A stretch of 64,000 bases of DNA from Renibacterium sp043789415 (GTDB lineage: Bacteria > Actinomycetota > Actinomycetes > Actinomycetales > Micrococcaceae): assembly GCF_043789415.1 (NCBI RefSeq), contig NZ_JBDLLW010000001.1, positions 1,674,001 through 1,738,000 on the forward strand. The letters run 5' to 3'. Position numbers and translations under genes: made by a program. Shown piece after piece: positions 54,901 to 62,570 of this stretch. The notes beneath the pieces are model-generated. The model searched no databases. It worked only from the letters and a program-made list of their open reading frames with translations, and was not told the DNA's origin. The number at the start of each line of letters is the position of its first letter. Position 1 is the stretch's first letter.

Positions 54901-55043
54901 TAGGCGATGAGCACACCTTTGAAGAATCCTAAACCGCGGGAGACTAAGGTTCCGGCGGCCATCACAGCGCTGGAGCGCGCGACATTGACCCGGGGGTGAT
55001 CGCTTGACGACTCTTCGCTGGAGGTGGGGTTGTAATCTGCCAT
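51912..55043 (-). CDS. murJ: Lipid II flippase MurJ with cytoplasmic degenerate kinase-like and extracytoplasmic domains
   Basis: Flips lipid II for peptidoglycan synthesis. 1043 residues. About 20-555 is the MurJ/MviN membrane core (SAVMAAGTLVSRGLGFFKG, GVFNAVLVPQI). About 575-700 resembles a truncated kinase N-lobe (VGTVLGGRYKVTAHV) without catalytic motifs, comparable to the pseudokinase of mycobacterial MviN. A Pro/Ser-rich linker follows, then a further membrane helix (WLVGGVLLLILVLALIFAVP), a Ser/Asn-rich stretch and a C-terminal discoidin-like sandwich domain of about 145 residues (LFDGNPATFWQTLEF). Confidence 0.93.
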   Translation of the reverse strand: MADYNPTSSEESSSDHPRVNVARSSAVMAAGTLVSRGLGFFKGVLIAYALGALSDISNIFAISSNIPNLLYIMLAGGVFNAVLVPQIIKASKLPDRGSDFLSRLLSLGVLFMAGITIILTLCAGPLMDFLTQFSGRQLDLSVQFSIWLIPQIFFYGLYALLGQILNAHSRFGAYMWAPVLNNLVAIAGIFVFILIWSGNTSNPHNPGNWSSSQTAVLAGATTLGVILQALILLRPVRKLGLQLRPKWGWRGIGLGATGKIAGWVVGTMVVGQASYLVITWVATKVAENSGDPGMFLFSRASDIYILPHSIIVLSVATVLFSRMARSASSGNRQELRSSVSKLLRTVGAATIFFGGVLLVLSGQLGMLLGGGVASDGLAVGIAVAILSIGSPFLSANFMINRVFYATEDARTPFVLQCILIVFGVASALLVSLVPSNILIYSLLGTVTVGNILAPFLSGFVLRGKIGDFGVARVIRSHVQYLVGTVIASLVGALVLFGLGGATFLGNRFDGFAWQSTWAAVLTILVVGLVMALTYFMALKLMRVSELEELLAPILRRFGRLIPAQSTAHRIGSKAKEGSILSQSVEVGTVLGGRYKVTAHVLVSAEGDQVLDGVDQVLNRPVSIVIAGEENTENLTQGAREVATGERDAGFQILDLGLGDGTAYMIASKSQAADLLDLLIPTSPYVEPHFTDALGVDIFGSARSVEPSIGGYDYVYEDNTPFIPENQAPPRATSLPNVPPPPAVAPRSAGTESSAHPQTAPEATQSPKVSRWTEEETKVSAAPVISSGINEPITAAEPSGRKPGTFPAGAVASVRETSDLDTAYQEDDEINAPRSGRWLVGGVLLLILVLALIFAVPAITGLFSHNQAAPSSSNSAGTQSSSSGNNSSSPSDAPTVTPVITGITQQVQGVTTPANFPDGKLSNLFDGNPATFWQTLEFTNDTYIGTAKSIALVVQLKDPSDISSVSIAQSGGSGGSFEVLSNSKPSLAGAKQIGTGSFTGPNITIPAMDGAPAQYVIINFTQLPKQQSPRTYPYALKIGEITIK

Positions 55044-55170
55044 TTGCCACCATCATTCCATGTTGATTCCACTGAACCAGTGATTTGGCTGCTTTCGGCG
55101 GTCAACAGATCCGCTGTGCTTCATGGACCATGGCGTGCCAGGAGTGAGTGATCTCGTGGCGATTACTCAG

Positions 55171-55719
55171 CTAAGAATTGAGGTGCTTTGGCCAGCTGGC
55201 GTTCGCCAGATCTGCGATTCGCCGTTCATTGGGGAAGGAGAGCCGCTTCGCCAAATCGCTCAAGGTTACCCAGGCGACGTCGATCGCCTCGTGGTCCGGA
55301 TCGTTTTCGATGGTGAGTTCCCCACCGGTGGCGCGCAGCAGGAAATGATGCACTGTCTTGTGCACCCGGTGGCCGGTCACCGTGAACCAGTAGTCGATAC
55401 TTCCCAACGGGGCCAGGATCTCCCCGCTGATTCCGGTTTCTTCGGCGATTTCACGGACGGCGGCTTGTTCGTGGCTTTCGGTGCCCTCGGGGTGCCCCTT
55501 GGGCAAGCACCACTCAACCCGGCCTCCGCGGTTCAGCCGGGCGATGATCGCCACCCGTAAATCGTCTCCGTGCTGATCGACCACCACGCCGCCGGCAGAG
55601 ACTTCCTCAACAGTGGGCAGTGCTGAAACGCTGCTCAATTGTTGCCCGGCAGCCTGCTGCGCGCCGATTGCCGAAGGCAAAGGCGTGCGCTTGGGTGCAC
55701 TGGGAACGGGGCGGGTCAT
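55171..55719 (-). CDS. NUDIX hydrolase
   Basis: 182 residues with a NUDIX box: GHPEGTE then REIAEETGI, the pattern Gx5Ex7REUxEExGU that binds metal. Preceded by EEVSAGGVVV and WCLPKGHPEG. Substrate is probably a nucleoside diphosphate derivative. The N-terminal 40 residues are low-complexity. Start at ATG 55719, divergent from the CCA-adding enzyme gene by 40 bp; a longer open frame exists but shadows that gene. Confidence 0.92.
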   Translation of the reverse strand: MTRPVPSAPKRTPLPSAIGAQQAAGQQLSSVSALPTVEEVSAGGVVVDQHGDDLRVAIIARLNRGGRVEWCLPKGHPEGTESHEQAAVREIAEETGISGEILAPLGSIDYWFTVTGHRVHKTVHHFLLRATGGELTIENDPDHEAIDVAWVTLSDLAKRLSFPNERRIADLANASWPKHLNS

Positions 55720-55759
55720 GCATTCCACTCTAACGAAATCTGGCAGGATATAAGGAACT

Positions 55760-57223
55760 ATGATGCAGGTTCTGAACAGCGACTCTCTCGATCCGGTTGT
55801 CCTTGAGCTGGGACAACGCTTTGTTGACGCCGGATTCGAGCTTTCCTTGGTGGGTGGACCGGTTCGCGATCTTTTTCTCGGCAGGCAATCGCCGGACCTG
55901 GATTTCACCTCCAACGCCACCCCGGATGAGATCCTCAGAGTCATCAAAGGCTGGTCTGACGCCTTCTGGGAGATCGGCAGGGCCTTCGGCACCATCGGTT
56001 TGCGCAAGGGTCAGTTCACCATTGAAGTCACCACTTACCGTGCTGAGTCCTATGACCCGAACTCCCGGAAGCCCGAGGTGGATTTCGGGGACTCGCTGGA
56101 AGCCGATCTGCGACGTCGGGATTTCACCATGAATGCGATGGCCCTGCGGTTGCCGAGCATGCAGCTCGTCGATCCCTACGGCGGCATCAAGGACCTGCAC
56201 AGCGGGCTGCTGCGGACGCCGGGTCGGGCGGAGGACTCTTTTTCAGACGATCCGCTGAGGATGATGCGAGCGGCGCGTTTCGTCGCGCAACTCGGGGTTG
56301 CGCTGCATCCTGAAGTCGAGGCCGCCATGATCGAAATGGCTGAGCGGATCAAGATCATTTCGGCCGAACGCGTGCGTGATGAGCTGACTAAGTTGATCTG
56401 CGCGCCCCAGGCGCGCCTCGGCGTGGATATTCTGGTGAACAGCGGTCTGGCCGATCATGTTCTGCCTGAGGTTTCGGCACTTCGCCTTGAAGTGGATGAG
56501 CATCATCGGCACAAAGACGTCTATCAGCATTCTTTGCAGGTGCTGGAGCAGGCGGCGGCACTGGAGACCGGGCCGGATGGTGCAGTGCCGCGCCCGGACT
56601 TCATCTTGCGGTTCGCGGCCTTGATGCACGACGTCGGAAAACCGGCGACTCGACGCTTCGAACCGAGTGGTGGAGTGACGTTCCGGCATCACGATGTGGT
56701 GGGAGCGAAGCTCACCGCCAAGCGGATGAAAGCACTGCGCTTTGACAATGACACCATCAAGGCAGTGGCCCGGCTGGTGGAACTGCATATGAGGTTCTAC
56801 GGCTACGGAGACGCCGGCTGGACTGATTCCGCGGTGCGTCGCTATGTCACGGATGCAGGTCCGTTGCTCGAGCGCCTGCACCGGCTGACCCGCTCCGACG
56901 TCACCACCCGCAATCAGCGAAAGGCTGAGCGGCTCGCCTTCGCCTACGACGACTTGGAGCGCCGGGTAGCAGAACTCATTGAGCGGGAAGAACTGGAGTC
57001 CATCCGACCAGATCTAGACGGTGCCCAGATCATGGCTTTGCTCGACATCCGACCCGGCCCGCTGGTGGGGCGTGCCTATAAGTACTTACTCAATGAGAGG
57101 ATGGAAGACGGGCCGCTTGGCGAGCAGGAGGCCGAGCGCCGGCTTCGGCTTTGGTGGGCCGAGAACAAGCCATCCGAAGCGAACCCAGGCACAGAATCGA
57201 CGGAAGATCATCGTGAGCATTGA
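55760..57223 (+). CDS. cca: CCA tRNA nucleotidyltransferase
   Basis: Adds or repairs the 3' CCA of tRNAs, consistent with the tRNAs in this window lacking encoded CCA. 487 residues: nucleotidyltransferase motif LVGGPVRDLFLGRQ with DLDFTSNA carrying the catalytic DxD, RRRDFTMNAMALRL, then an HD domain with HHRHKDVYQHSLQVLEQAA and LMHDVGKPATR. ATG 55760 behind AAGGAAC. The C-terminus overlaps the histidine-phosphatase gene by 11 bp. Confidence 0.95.
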   Translation: MMQVLNSDSLDPVVLELGQRFVDAGFELSLVGGPVRDLFLGRQSPDLDFTSNATPDEILRVIKGWSDAFWEIGRAFGTIGLRKGQFTIEVTTYRAESYDPNSRKPEVDFGDSLEADLRRRDFTMNAMALRLPSMQLVDPYGGIKDLHSGLLRTPGRAEDSFSDDPLRMMRAARFVAQLGVALHPEVEAAMIEMAERIKIISAERVRDELTKLICAPQARLGVDILVNSGLADHVLPEVSALRLEVDEHHRHKDVYQHSLQVLEQAAALETGPDGAVPRPDFILRFAALMHDVGKPATRRFEPSGGVTFRHHDVVGAKLTAKRMKALRFDNDTIKAVARLVELHMRFYGYGDAGWTDSAVRRYVTDAGPLLERLHRLTRSDVTTRNQRKAERLAFAYDDLERRVAELIEREELESIRPDLDGAQIMALLDIRPGPLVGRAYKYLLNERMEDGPLGEQEAERRLRLWWAENKPSEANPGTESTEDHREH

Positions 57224-57836
57224 ATCAGTACCGTGGGACCACGTCACTCTGCCGAAGCTCTGGTTGCTTCGGCATGGTGAGACCGAATGGTCGCGCAGTG
57301 GTCAGTACACCGGATTGACTGATCTTCCGCTCACCGAACTGGGTGAAGAACAAGCCCGTTCCGCTCGCCCAGTGCTCGCCGGTGTGGAGTTTGATCTGGT
57401 CCTCAGTTCCCCTATGCAAAGAGCTCAGCGCACCGCGGAACTCGCAGGATTCCCTGAGGTCGTGGTGGAGCCGCTGGCTCACGAATGGGACTATGGCGAC
57501 TACGAGGGAGTCAATAGCGCTGAAGTGCGGCGCGAGCGTCCCGGTTATCTGATTTGGAATGACGGGGTGCCCGGTGGAGAAACGCTCGAGCAGGTTGCTG
57601 CCCGGGCGGACGCGGTGATTGCTCGAGTGATGACGCCGCAGGCCAGCGGCCGGCTTGAGGGCCAGGTGCCGAAGAACACACTGCTCGTGGCGCACGGGCA
57701 TTTCTTGCGAGTGCTGACCGCTCGCTGGCTGGATCTCGATCCGCGGCAGGGCAGGCACTTCGTCTTGGGGACCGCGAAAGTCTGCACTCTCGGCTGGGAT
57801 AAACGCACCCCCGCCATTGAGCAATGGGGTCTCTAG
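57213..57836 (+). CDS. Histidine phosphatase (phosphoglycerate mutase-like)
   Basis: 207 residues. Phospho-acceptor His in LLRHGETEWS (RHGE motif), SSPMQRAQRTAELAG with the second Arg, the proton-donor Glu region HEWDYGDYEG and LLVAHGHFLRVL with the second catalytic His. It may act as a broad phosphatase or phosphoglycerate mutase-like enzyme; the substrate is not clear. GTG 57213 has GGAAGA upstream; the open frame extends upstream inside cca. Confidence 0.92.
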   Translation: MSIESVPWDHVTLPKLWLLRHGETEWSRSGQYTGLTDLPLTELGEEQARSARPVLAGVEFDLVLSSPMQRAQRTAELAGFPEVVVEPLAHEWDYGDYEGVNSAEVRRERPGYLIWNDGVPGGETLEQVAARADAVIARVMTPQASGRLEGQVPKNTLLVAHGHFLRVLTARWLDLDPRQGRHFVLGTAKVCTLGWDKRTPAIEQWGL

Positions 57837-57882
57837 GATTAGCGGTATTGAAAAGTTTTTAAGTTATTTTCACGATTTGGTA

Positions 57883-57910
57883 TTGAGAACCACTTTTAAT
57901 GCTGTATCTT
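57883..57910 (+). promoter_or_regulatory. Candidate promoter for the short-ORF cluster
   Basis: TTGAGA (57883-57888), 16-bp spacer, TATCTT (57905-57910), in an A+T-rich stretch 60 bp upstream of the first short ORF. Confidence 0.4.
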
Positions 57911-57970
57911 ATTAAAAGAGTTCAGCGCATCCGCCTGGACGTTCGCCACGATGAGAAGGGAGGCCTTGAA

Positions 57971-58060
57971 ATGAATACGAAAATTTCCTCAGCCGCGTAC
58001 GGTTACACCGTCGCCGCCATTCGCAAGGCCCCGGTTCGTGGCATGCTCAGCGCTTCATAG
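57971..58060 (+). CDS. Short ORF 1, 29 residues, unknown
   Basis: Encodes MNTKISSAAYGYTVAAIR followed by KAPVRGMLSAS. A GGGAGG (57958-57963) lies seven bases before the ATG. No family recognised. The product is basic with a short moderately hydrophobic centre; it could be a small protein or a leader peptide acting in cis on what follows. Confidence 0.5.
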   Translation: MNTKISSAAYGYTVAAIRKAPVRGMLSAS

Positions 58061-58155
58061 GCTGTAGCCCCGCCTTCTGGCACTCCTCTGATGAATGGCA
58101 GCAGTAGCTGCTGTATTGAATCCCTCGACGTAATTTAATTCGCGCCTATTTCGTC

Positions 58156-58190
58156 ACAATTAAAGCTGTTTTAATAACAGCTTTAATTGT
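58156..58190. repeat. A+T-rich perfect hairpin between short ORFs 1 and 2
   Basis: 15-bp perfect arms ACAATTAAAGCTGTT/AACAGCTTTAATTGT around TTAAT. No T tract follows. It is unusual in base composition for this genome. Confidence 0.7.
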
Positions 58191-58235
58191 TGCGCCTCAT
58201 TCAATTTTATTTTCACTAAATAAAGAGGAGTTATT

Positions 58236-58430
58236 GTGTCTAACGCTCACCGTACTCATTCATCATTCAATGAACGTGCCGCAAAGGAGGTGACCACTAT
58301 GAGCCCCATGCCTTCACTGTCCTCGATCAAAAGGATCTTCTTCACCCCCATCGACGCAGAGCGCGTGCAGCGCCAGCGTGACCGGGTAGAGAACGATTTC
58401 CGCTCAATGAACATCTTGAACATCCGCTGA
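58236..58430 (+). CDS. Short ORF 2, 64 residues with a nested 43-residue start, unknown
   Basis: GTG 58236 follows AGAGGAG. Inside the frame, a perfect anti-16S sequence AAAGGAGGTGA (58283-58293) sits five bases before ATG 58299, which would give a 43-residue protein starting MSPMPSLSSIKRIFF and ending NDFRSMNILNIR. The nested start has the strongest ribosome-binding site in the region, so the shorter product may be the main one. The middle is charged (DAERVQRQRDRVEND) and probably helical. No family recognised. Confidence 0.55.
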   Translation: MSNAHRTHSSFNERAAKEVTTMSPMPSLSSIKRIFFTPIDAERVQRQRDRVENDFRSMNILNIR

Positions 58431-58449
58431 GTCTTCTAAGGAGGCTCGG

Positions 58450-58521
58450 ATGTTTCCCTCCAAGCCAATAGCCAAGCAAGAGGCCCACGCCGCCCAGCGT
58501 GGGCTTCTTCGTTTAAGTTGA
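58450..58521 (+). CDS. Short ORF 3, 23 residues, overlaps the terminator
   Basis: ATG 58450 is five bases after a strong AAGGAGG (58438-58444). Product MFPSKPIAKQEAHAAQRG plus LLRLS. The cluster terminator lies within the ORF, so translation would disrupt the hairpin; this may be a regulatory arrangement, or the ORF may be fortuitous. Confidence 0.3.
   Translation: MFPSKPIAKQEAHAAQRGLLRLS
58478..58515 (+). terminator. Terminator of the short-ORF cluster
   Basis: AAGAGGCCCACGC/GCGTGGGCTTCTT stem (12 of 13 pairs plus one G-U) around CGCCCA, followed by CGTTT. Confidence 0.8.
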
Positions 58522-58560
58522 CGCACCAGCTGGCTCGCAACGCCTCTGGCGAAGTGCCTT

Positions 58561-58920
58561 TTACTCAGTTAGCTGGGTAAGCCTCTGGTCTTTCGTGGGT
58601 TGAGTCGCGAAGAAGAGCACAATGAAAATTCCAGCGATGGGGATCAGCCCCCAGAACACTTGCTTCCAGTGATAGCCAGCATCACGCAGTCGTCGAACAG
58701 TAACCGCCAGGCTCGGCAGTAAGACGCCGATGCTCCAAAGACTAGCCAGCAAGGTTCCCAGATTTGTGCTTTCGCCGAGCGGTAAGCCGGCGAACAAATT
58801 CAGTGCGGCCAGCACCAACAGGTTGAATAGCACCCACCACCAGAATTCGGCCCGATCAGCCCGCCCGTTAAACTCTGCATACTTCTTGAAGACAATGCGG
58901 ATGGCCTCACTGAATGACAA
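58561..58920 (-). CDS. DUF805 membrane protein
   Basis: 119 residues with four hydrophobic stretches. DUF805 hallmarks FNGRADRAEFWWWVLFN, then LAVTVRRLRDAGYHW and GLIPIAGIFIVLFF. TTG start at 58920 with GAGAGG about ten bases upstream. Function of the family unknown; many members are inner-membrane proteins near phage or stress genes. Convergent with the short-ORF cluster. Confidence 0.9.
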   Translation of the reverse strand: MSFSEAIRIVFKKYAEFNGRADRAEFWWWVLFNLLVLAALNLFAGLPLGESTNLGTLLASLWSIGVLLPSLAVTVRRLRDAGYHWKQVFWGLIPIAGIFIVLFFATQPTKDQRLTQLTE

Positions 58921-59033
58921 TGTCCCGATCCTCTCGCCGCTAGATGCCTCATCCTATTCGGTTGATCATCAGGCTGAGAAGTGCTGTGTGGCTCGGCAGC
59001 AGCCGCTGCCCGGTTCATTGGAGCTCACCAAGT

Positions 59034-60497
59034 ATGCTCGAAGGCATGGAGCAGAGCCGAGCCCGCCGCCGCATCGTGGTGCCCAGCAGAGATGATCGAT
59101 TCTTGAAGGACAACACCGAGATCATCGGGGGTCCACTCGGCAGAAGAACTTCCCCAGGCCTTATTCGCAACGGTTTCTTCGGAGTGGAAAGCGTCCTGGT
59201 CATCATGGTGCTGATCGCCGCAGTCATCGCCTTGATCTTCAAGGATCACTGTCGGCAGCTGGGCTGGATCACACCGGATCAGTTCTCAACGACCTGTTAC
59301 TCGCAGATTCCGAATGTCTTCAAAGAGCAGAACCTGACCGAGCTCTTTCCCTATTTCTCCCCGGGGTCTGTCTTTGACTATCCCCCGTTGGCCGGTTTGA
59401 TCGCCGGGGTCACCGCTTGGCTGAGCGGTTTTGCTGGATCGGGTTCGGCGCGAGTGCTGGGATTCTTCGATCTGAGCGCAGTATTCCTCGTGATCGCCTG
59501 GATTATCGGCACCCTGGCCCTGGCGCGTAGTAATCGTCGCAGGCCATGGGACGCCGCCATCTTCGCCGCTGCGCCACTGCTGCTCTTCACCGCTTTCTCG
59601 AGTTGGGATCTCTGGGCGGCCTCACTCAGCGCGATCGCCTGCTTCTTGCTGTCTCGGCGTCGTCTGTTGCTTTCCGGACTGGTGATTGGGCTGGCCTGTT
59701 GTGTGCAGCCTTATCCGGCCTTGATTCTGCTCGCCCTTGTTCTCGTGACGTTGCGACGCTCAGCTGCGCTGACCTCACTGCCGGTGCTACTCGGCGCTGT
59801 GCTCAGCTGGCTGGTGATCAATCTGCCGCCGATCATGTTGAACCCCGTGAGCTGGGCGAGCTACTGGAGCAACGGCTGGCAGAATGACGCATCCACTGGC
59901 TCGGTTTATCAGGCGATCAATGCTATCGCCCAACGTCTCGGAGGCAGCGGTTTCAGCGGAGTCGAAGCCTCCTGGGCAGCCCTGGTGCTGCTCTTGCTGG
60001 GAATCGCTGCGGTGATCTTTCTCTGCTTCCGATCGCAGCGACCGCCTAGGCTCGCGGCCCTGGCCTTTCTCTTGGTCGCCTGGTTCTTGCTGGTGGATAA
60101 GCATGCGGCGCCTGAACACCTGGTGTGGTTGCTGCCTTTACTTGCTCTGGCGAGGCCCAACTGGCGTGCGGTACTCAATTGGCAAGTCTTCGGCGTGCTC
60201 TGGTACCTGGCGCAATTGCTCTACCTCGGCGTCATCCTCGGTGATAACAACTCACAGCATGGCATCGATCTGCCCTATTTCGTGCTGGCTTTAGTCACTT
60301 CAGGAATAGCGACCTTACTGCTGATCATTCTGGTGGTGCGTGATATTGCCTACCCGCAGTATGACGCCGTCCGCCGTTCTGGTTCGGACGATCCCTTGCT
60401 CGGCTGGCTTCCTGATCTTCGCGGAGCGGGTGAGGGCAGTACCGGCAGTGCGCTTGGGCAGACCGTGCCCACTACCCCGGTCCACGGCCTGCCCTGA
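59034..60497 (+). CDS. GT87-like polyprenol-sugar-dependent membrane glycosyltransferase (DUF2029 type)
   Basis: About 487 residues with ten or more membrane helices. The first extracytoplasmic loop carries FDYPPLAGLI, the catalytic-Asp motif DYPP typical of GT-C mannosyltransferases of the GT87 family, and a later DKHAAPEHLVWLLPLLAL segment fits the family too. Probably adds mannose from a polyprenol donor to an envelope glycan. A Pro/Thr/Gly-rich tail follows the last helix. Start uncertain: ATG 59034 (with GGAG upstream) or ATG 59046. Confidence 0.78.
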   Translation: MLEGMEQSRARRRIVVPSRDDRFLKDNTEIIGGPLGRRTSPGLIRNGFFGVESVLVIMVLIAAVIALIFKDHCRQLGWITPDQFSTTCYSQIPNVFKEQNLTELFPYFSPGSVFDYPPLAGLIAGVTAWLSGFAGSGSARVLGFFDLSAVFLVIAWIIGTLALARSNRRRPWDAAIFAAAPLLLFTAFSSWDLWAASLSAIACFLLSRRRLLLSGLVIGLACCVQPYPALILLALVLVTLRRSAALTSLPVLLGAVLSWLVINLPPIMLNPVSWASYWSNGWQNDASTGSVYQAINAIAQRLGGSGFSGVEASWAALVLLLLGIAAVIFLCFRSQRPPRLAALAFLLVAWFLLVDKHAAPEHLVWLLPLLALARPNWRAVLNWQVFGVLWYLAQLLYLGVILGDNNSQHGIDLPYFVLALVTSGIATLLLIILVVRDIAYPQYDAVRRSGSDDPLLGWLPDLRGAGEGSTGSALGQTVPTTPVHGLP

Positions 60498-60500
60498 GCC

Positions 60501-61115
60501 TCAGCTGGCCGCGGTAAAACGCCGCCGCTGATGTTGTGGCTTTTCAATCTCGTCCAAGATCGCCACCGCGAAATCCTGGCTGGAGATCTTCTCACCGGCT
60601 GGGCTGTCCAACCCCAGGGTGTAGTTACCGGTCCGCTGACCGGGGGCGATCAGCGGTGAGGGCGAAATCATCGTCCAGTTCAATCTTTCAGGAGCTTCTT
60701 TGAGCTCCTCCAGCAGCGCCGAGAGAGTCAGGGCCTCCTGCCGATATGCCTCCGGGAAAGCAGGATCGTCGACTAAACGCTTTCCCTTGACGAGCAGCGA
60801 ACCCGCGCCACCAATCAGCAGAACGGGAACCTCGCCAATGGCTTCCAGAGCGGTACGGTTTGCGGCAAGCCACTGCTGGTGATCGCCTCCTGTGCGGCTC
60901 GGGCCGGTAGCCAGTACGACGGCGTCGTTGGCTTGCGCCAGCGCGCTCACCGCAGCGGCGTCGCCCAGTTCCACCGAGACGGCGGTTGCTTCGGGGGCTG
61001 ATTCCACTGCTTTGCCACTGCGGCTAGCTGCGGTAACCAGATGCCCGCGACGCAGAGCTTCGGCGCTGATTTCGCGGCCGACCATGCCAGTTGCTCCGAT
61101 GATGGCGATCTTCAT
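60501..61115 (-). CDS. NAD(P)-binding SDR-like oxidoreductase
   Basis: 204 residues of the atypical short-chain dehydrogenase (NmrA/SDR_a5-like) group. Rossmann motif KIAIIGATGMVGREI at the N-terminus, VVLATGPSRTGGD and LLIGGAGSLLV; the catalytic Tyr-x3-Lys is not obvious, so it may be a redox sensor or a quinone reductase. AGGAGG lies four bases before ATG 61115. Divergent from an HxlR regulator, the usual partner for such enzymes. Confidence 0.88.
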   Translation of the reverse strand: MKIAIIGATGMVGREISAEALRRGHLVTAASRSGKAVESAPEATAVSVELGDAAAVSALAQANDAVVLATGPSRTGGDHQQWLAANRTALEAIGEVPVLLIGGAGSLLVKGKRLVDDPAFPEAYRQEALTLSALLEELKEAPERLNWTMISPSPLIAPGQRTGNYTLGLDSPAGEKISSQDFAVAILDEIEKPQHQRRRFTAAS

Positions 61116-61144
61116 GATTCCTCCTGTAGTTTCGATAGTGCTAA

Positions 61145-61161
61145 AGTATCTTATTGATACT
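61145..61161. promoter_or_regulatory. Candidate HxlR operator in the divergent promoter region
   Basis: AGTATC-TTATT-GATACT, a perfect 6-bp dyad with 5-bp spacer between the divergent reductase and HxlR genes. HxlR-family repressors commonly bind GTATC/GATAC-type dyads. Confidence 0.65.
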
Positions 61162-61198
61162 GATGGCTTCAATGAAACTATGTACCCCAGAGGTAACT

Positions 61199-61588
61199 AT
61201 GGAAACGAATATTCTCGATCCGAATTGTCCTTCTCGGATCGTCTTTCAGCGGGTTGGGGACAAATGGGCCACCCTGGTGATTCAGGTATTGGAAGACGGG
61301 CCGATGAGATTCGGTGATTTGCGGGCCAAGGTCGCGGTGGTGACGCCCAAGGTCCTCACTCATACGCTGCGTGCTCTGGAGCGGGACGGACTGGTGACCA
61401 GAACCATGTATCCCCAGGTGCCGCCGAGGGTTGACTACGAGCTGACCCCGCTGGGCAGCACTCTCTTGGAGCCGCTCAAGGTTCTGCGGTTCTGGGCAGA
61501 GAGCAATGCCGCGCAGATGATGCAGGCCCGAGACGCCTTCGATGAAGCACAGGACACTGCGATTCTGGCGGGTTCCCCACGCGGCTGA
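61199..61588 (+). CDS. HxlR-family winged-helix regulator
   Basis: 129 residues. HxlR features: conserved Cys in LDPNCPSRIVFQ, RVGDKWATLVIQVLEDGPMRF, the recognition helix in TPKVLTHTLRALERDGLV and the wing PPRVDYELTPLG. ATG 61199 with AGAGGT upstream; an open frame from TTG 61154 would add 15 residues. Controls the divergent oxidoreductase, probably through redox or electrophile sensing by the cysteine. Confidence 0.93.
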   Translation: METNILDPNCPSRIVFQRVGDKWATLVIQVLEDGPMRFGDLRAKVAVVTPKVLTHTLRALERDGLVTRTMYPQVPPRVDYELTPLGSTLLEPLKVLRFWAESNAAQMMQARDAFDEAQDTAILAGSPRG

Positions 61589-61767
61589 AGCCGTGCTGGT
61601 GGCTGCCGGGCCTGGCGGGCCCTGGCTCTGCGCTTGGTCTGCGGCTCAGACGGCGTTCAAGGATGTTCTATTGCCTTCCGATCCCTGATTTCGGCCCGTG
61701 AAGTCGCAGCCGGAGTTCGCGGCAAGAGGTCTTCGGAGATGGTGCTCGATTCACTGCCCGACTTCGG

Positions 61768-62424
61768 TTATTTGGCTGGTGCGCTCGGAAGTTCGGTGGG
61801 TGCCACGCAGGGTGGAGTGGTATCGGACTGCAGAGCGATACTGGGTTGAGGCATGGGTTTGGAGTCGCCCGGTTTCAACCAGAAAAGGAATCTGACCTTG
61901 CTGTTTTCCGGCATCTGGGATTTATCGATGGTGAGCCCGGTTCCGCCGGCACTGAGCTCGTGCATCAGCGGTGGCTCTCCCATCACTTGATAAAGCTGAG
62001 GGAGGCCGTCTTGGTCATTTCCAGCGCAACCAATAACCGTCTTACCGTCGATATTGTTCAACCGCACGATCTGAATATTGTGCGGAATATGAGCCGCAGC
62101 GAGTGCTTTATCGAGTTGCACGGGGTCCTGCACGATTCTCTCGGGGAGGTCCAAACCCTTGACTCGGGTGGCAGAAGGAGTCGTGGTGGGGGCGCTTGGG
62201 CCGGCGTCCGGGGAAGGCGCTGCCTGCGGCTGATTCATTGAGCTCAGCAAGAACCCGCCGGTGAAGATCAGCGCTGTAAGAACGATCAGAATAGCCACCG
62301 CAGTGGCGGTACGATTCAGTGCGCTCTTCTTGGTTTTGGCTGCATTCCCGCCTTGCTGAGAGCTCGCTGATTCGCTCAGGAATGCCGATTCACGGCGAGG
62401 CTCCTGAGTTTCTTTCACTGTCAT
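61768..62424 (-). CDS. Hypothetical membrane-anchored protein
   Basis: 218 residues, not recognised. Acidic and Gln-rich N-terminus, one membrane helix (ATAVAILIVLTALIFTGGFLL, about 42-63), a Pro/Ser/Thr-rich linker of about 30 residues and an extracytoplasmic domain with two Cys. The domain starts RVKGLDLPERIVQDPVQLDK. ATG 62424 follows GGAG. A strong hairpin separates it from the secreted protein upstream, so the two are probably separate units. Confidence 0.65.
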   Translation of the reverse strand: MTVKETQEPRRESAFLSESASSQQGGNAAKTKKSALNRTATAVAILIVLTALIFTGGFLLSSMNQPQAAPSPDAGPSAPTTTPSATRVKGLDLPERIVQDPVQLDKALAAAHIPHNIQIVRLNNIDGKTVIGCAGNDQDGLPQLYQVMGEPPLMHELSAGGTGLTIDKSQMPENSKVRFLFWLKPGDSKPMPQPSIALQSDTTPPCVAPTELPSAPAK

Positions 62425-62468
62425 CTGGCTCCGTCCATCAGGTGGTTCATCGAAGAGGATCGTGCAGT

Positions 62469-62507
62469 AGGTGGTGGCTGCGGCTTTGCTGGCCACAGCC
62501 ACCACCT
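62469..62507 (-). terminator. Hairpin terminator after the secreted crystallin-like gene
   Basis: Perfect 12-bp arms AGGTGGTGGCTG/CAGCCACCACCT with a 15-base loop that can pair further. It lies 64 bp beyond the stop of the minus-strand gene at 62571. No T tract. Confidence 0.6.
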
Positions 62508-62570
62508 GGGTCGTAGTCGTTCTGCTCAGCCAGGAACGATACGGCGGGATGATCAGTACCTGATCACCTA

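Noticed and set aside
57883..57899. Possible Fur-family (Zur-like) operator upstream of the short ORFs
   Set aside because: The dyad matches itself at only about half of the positions; too weak to claim.
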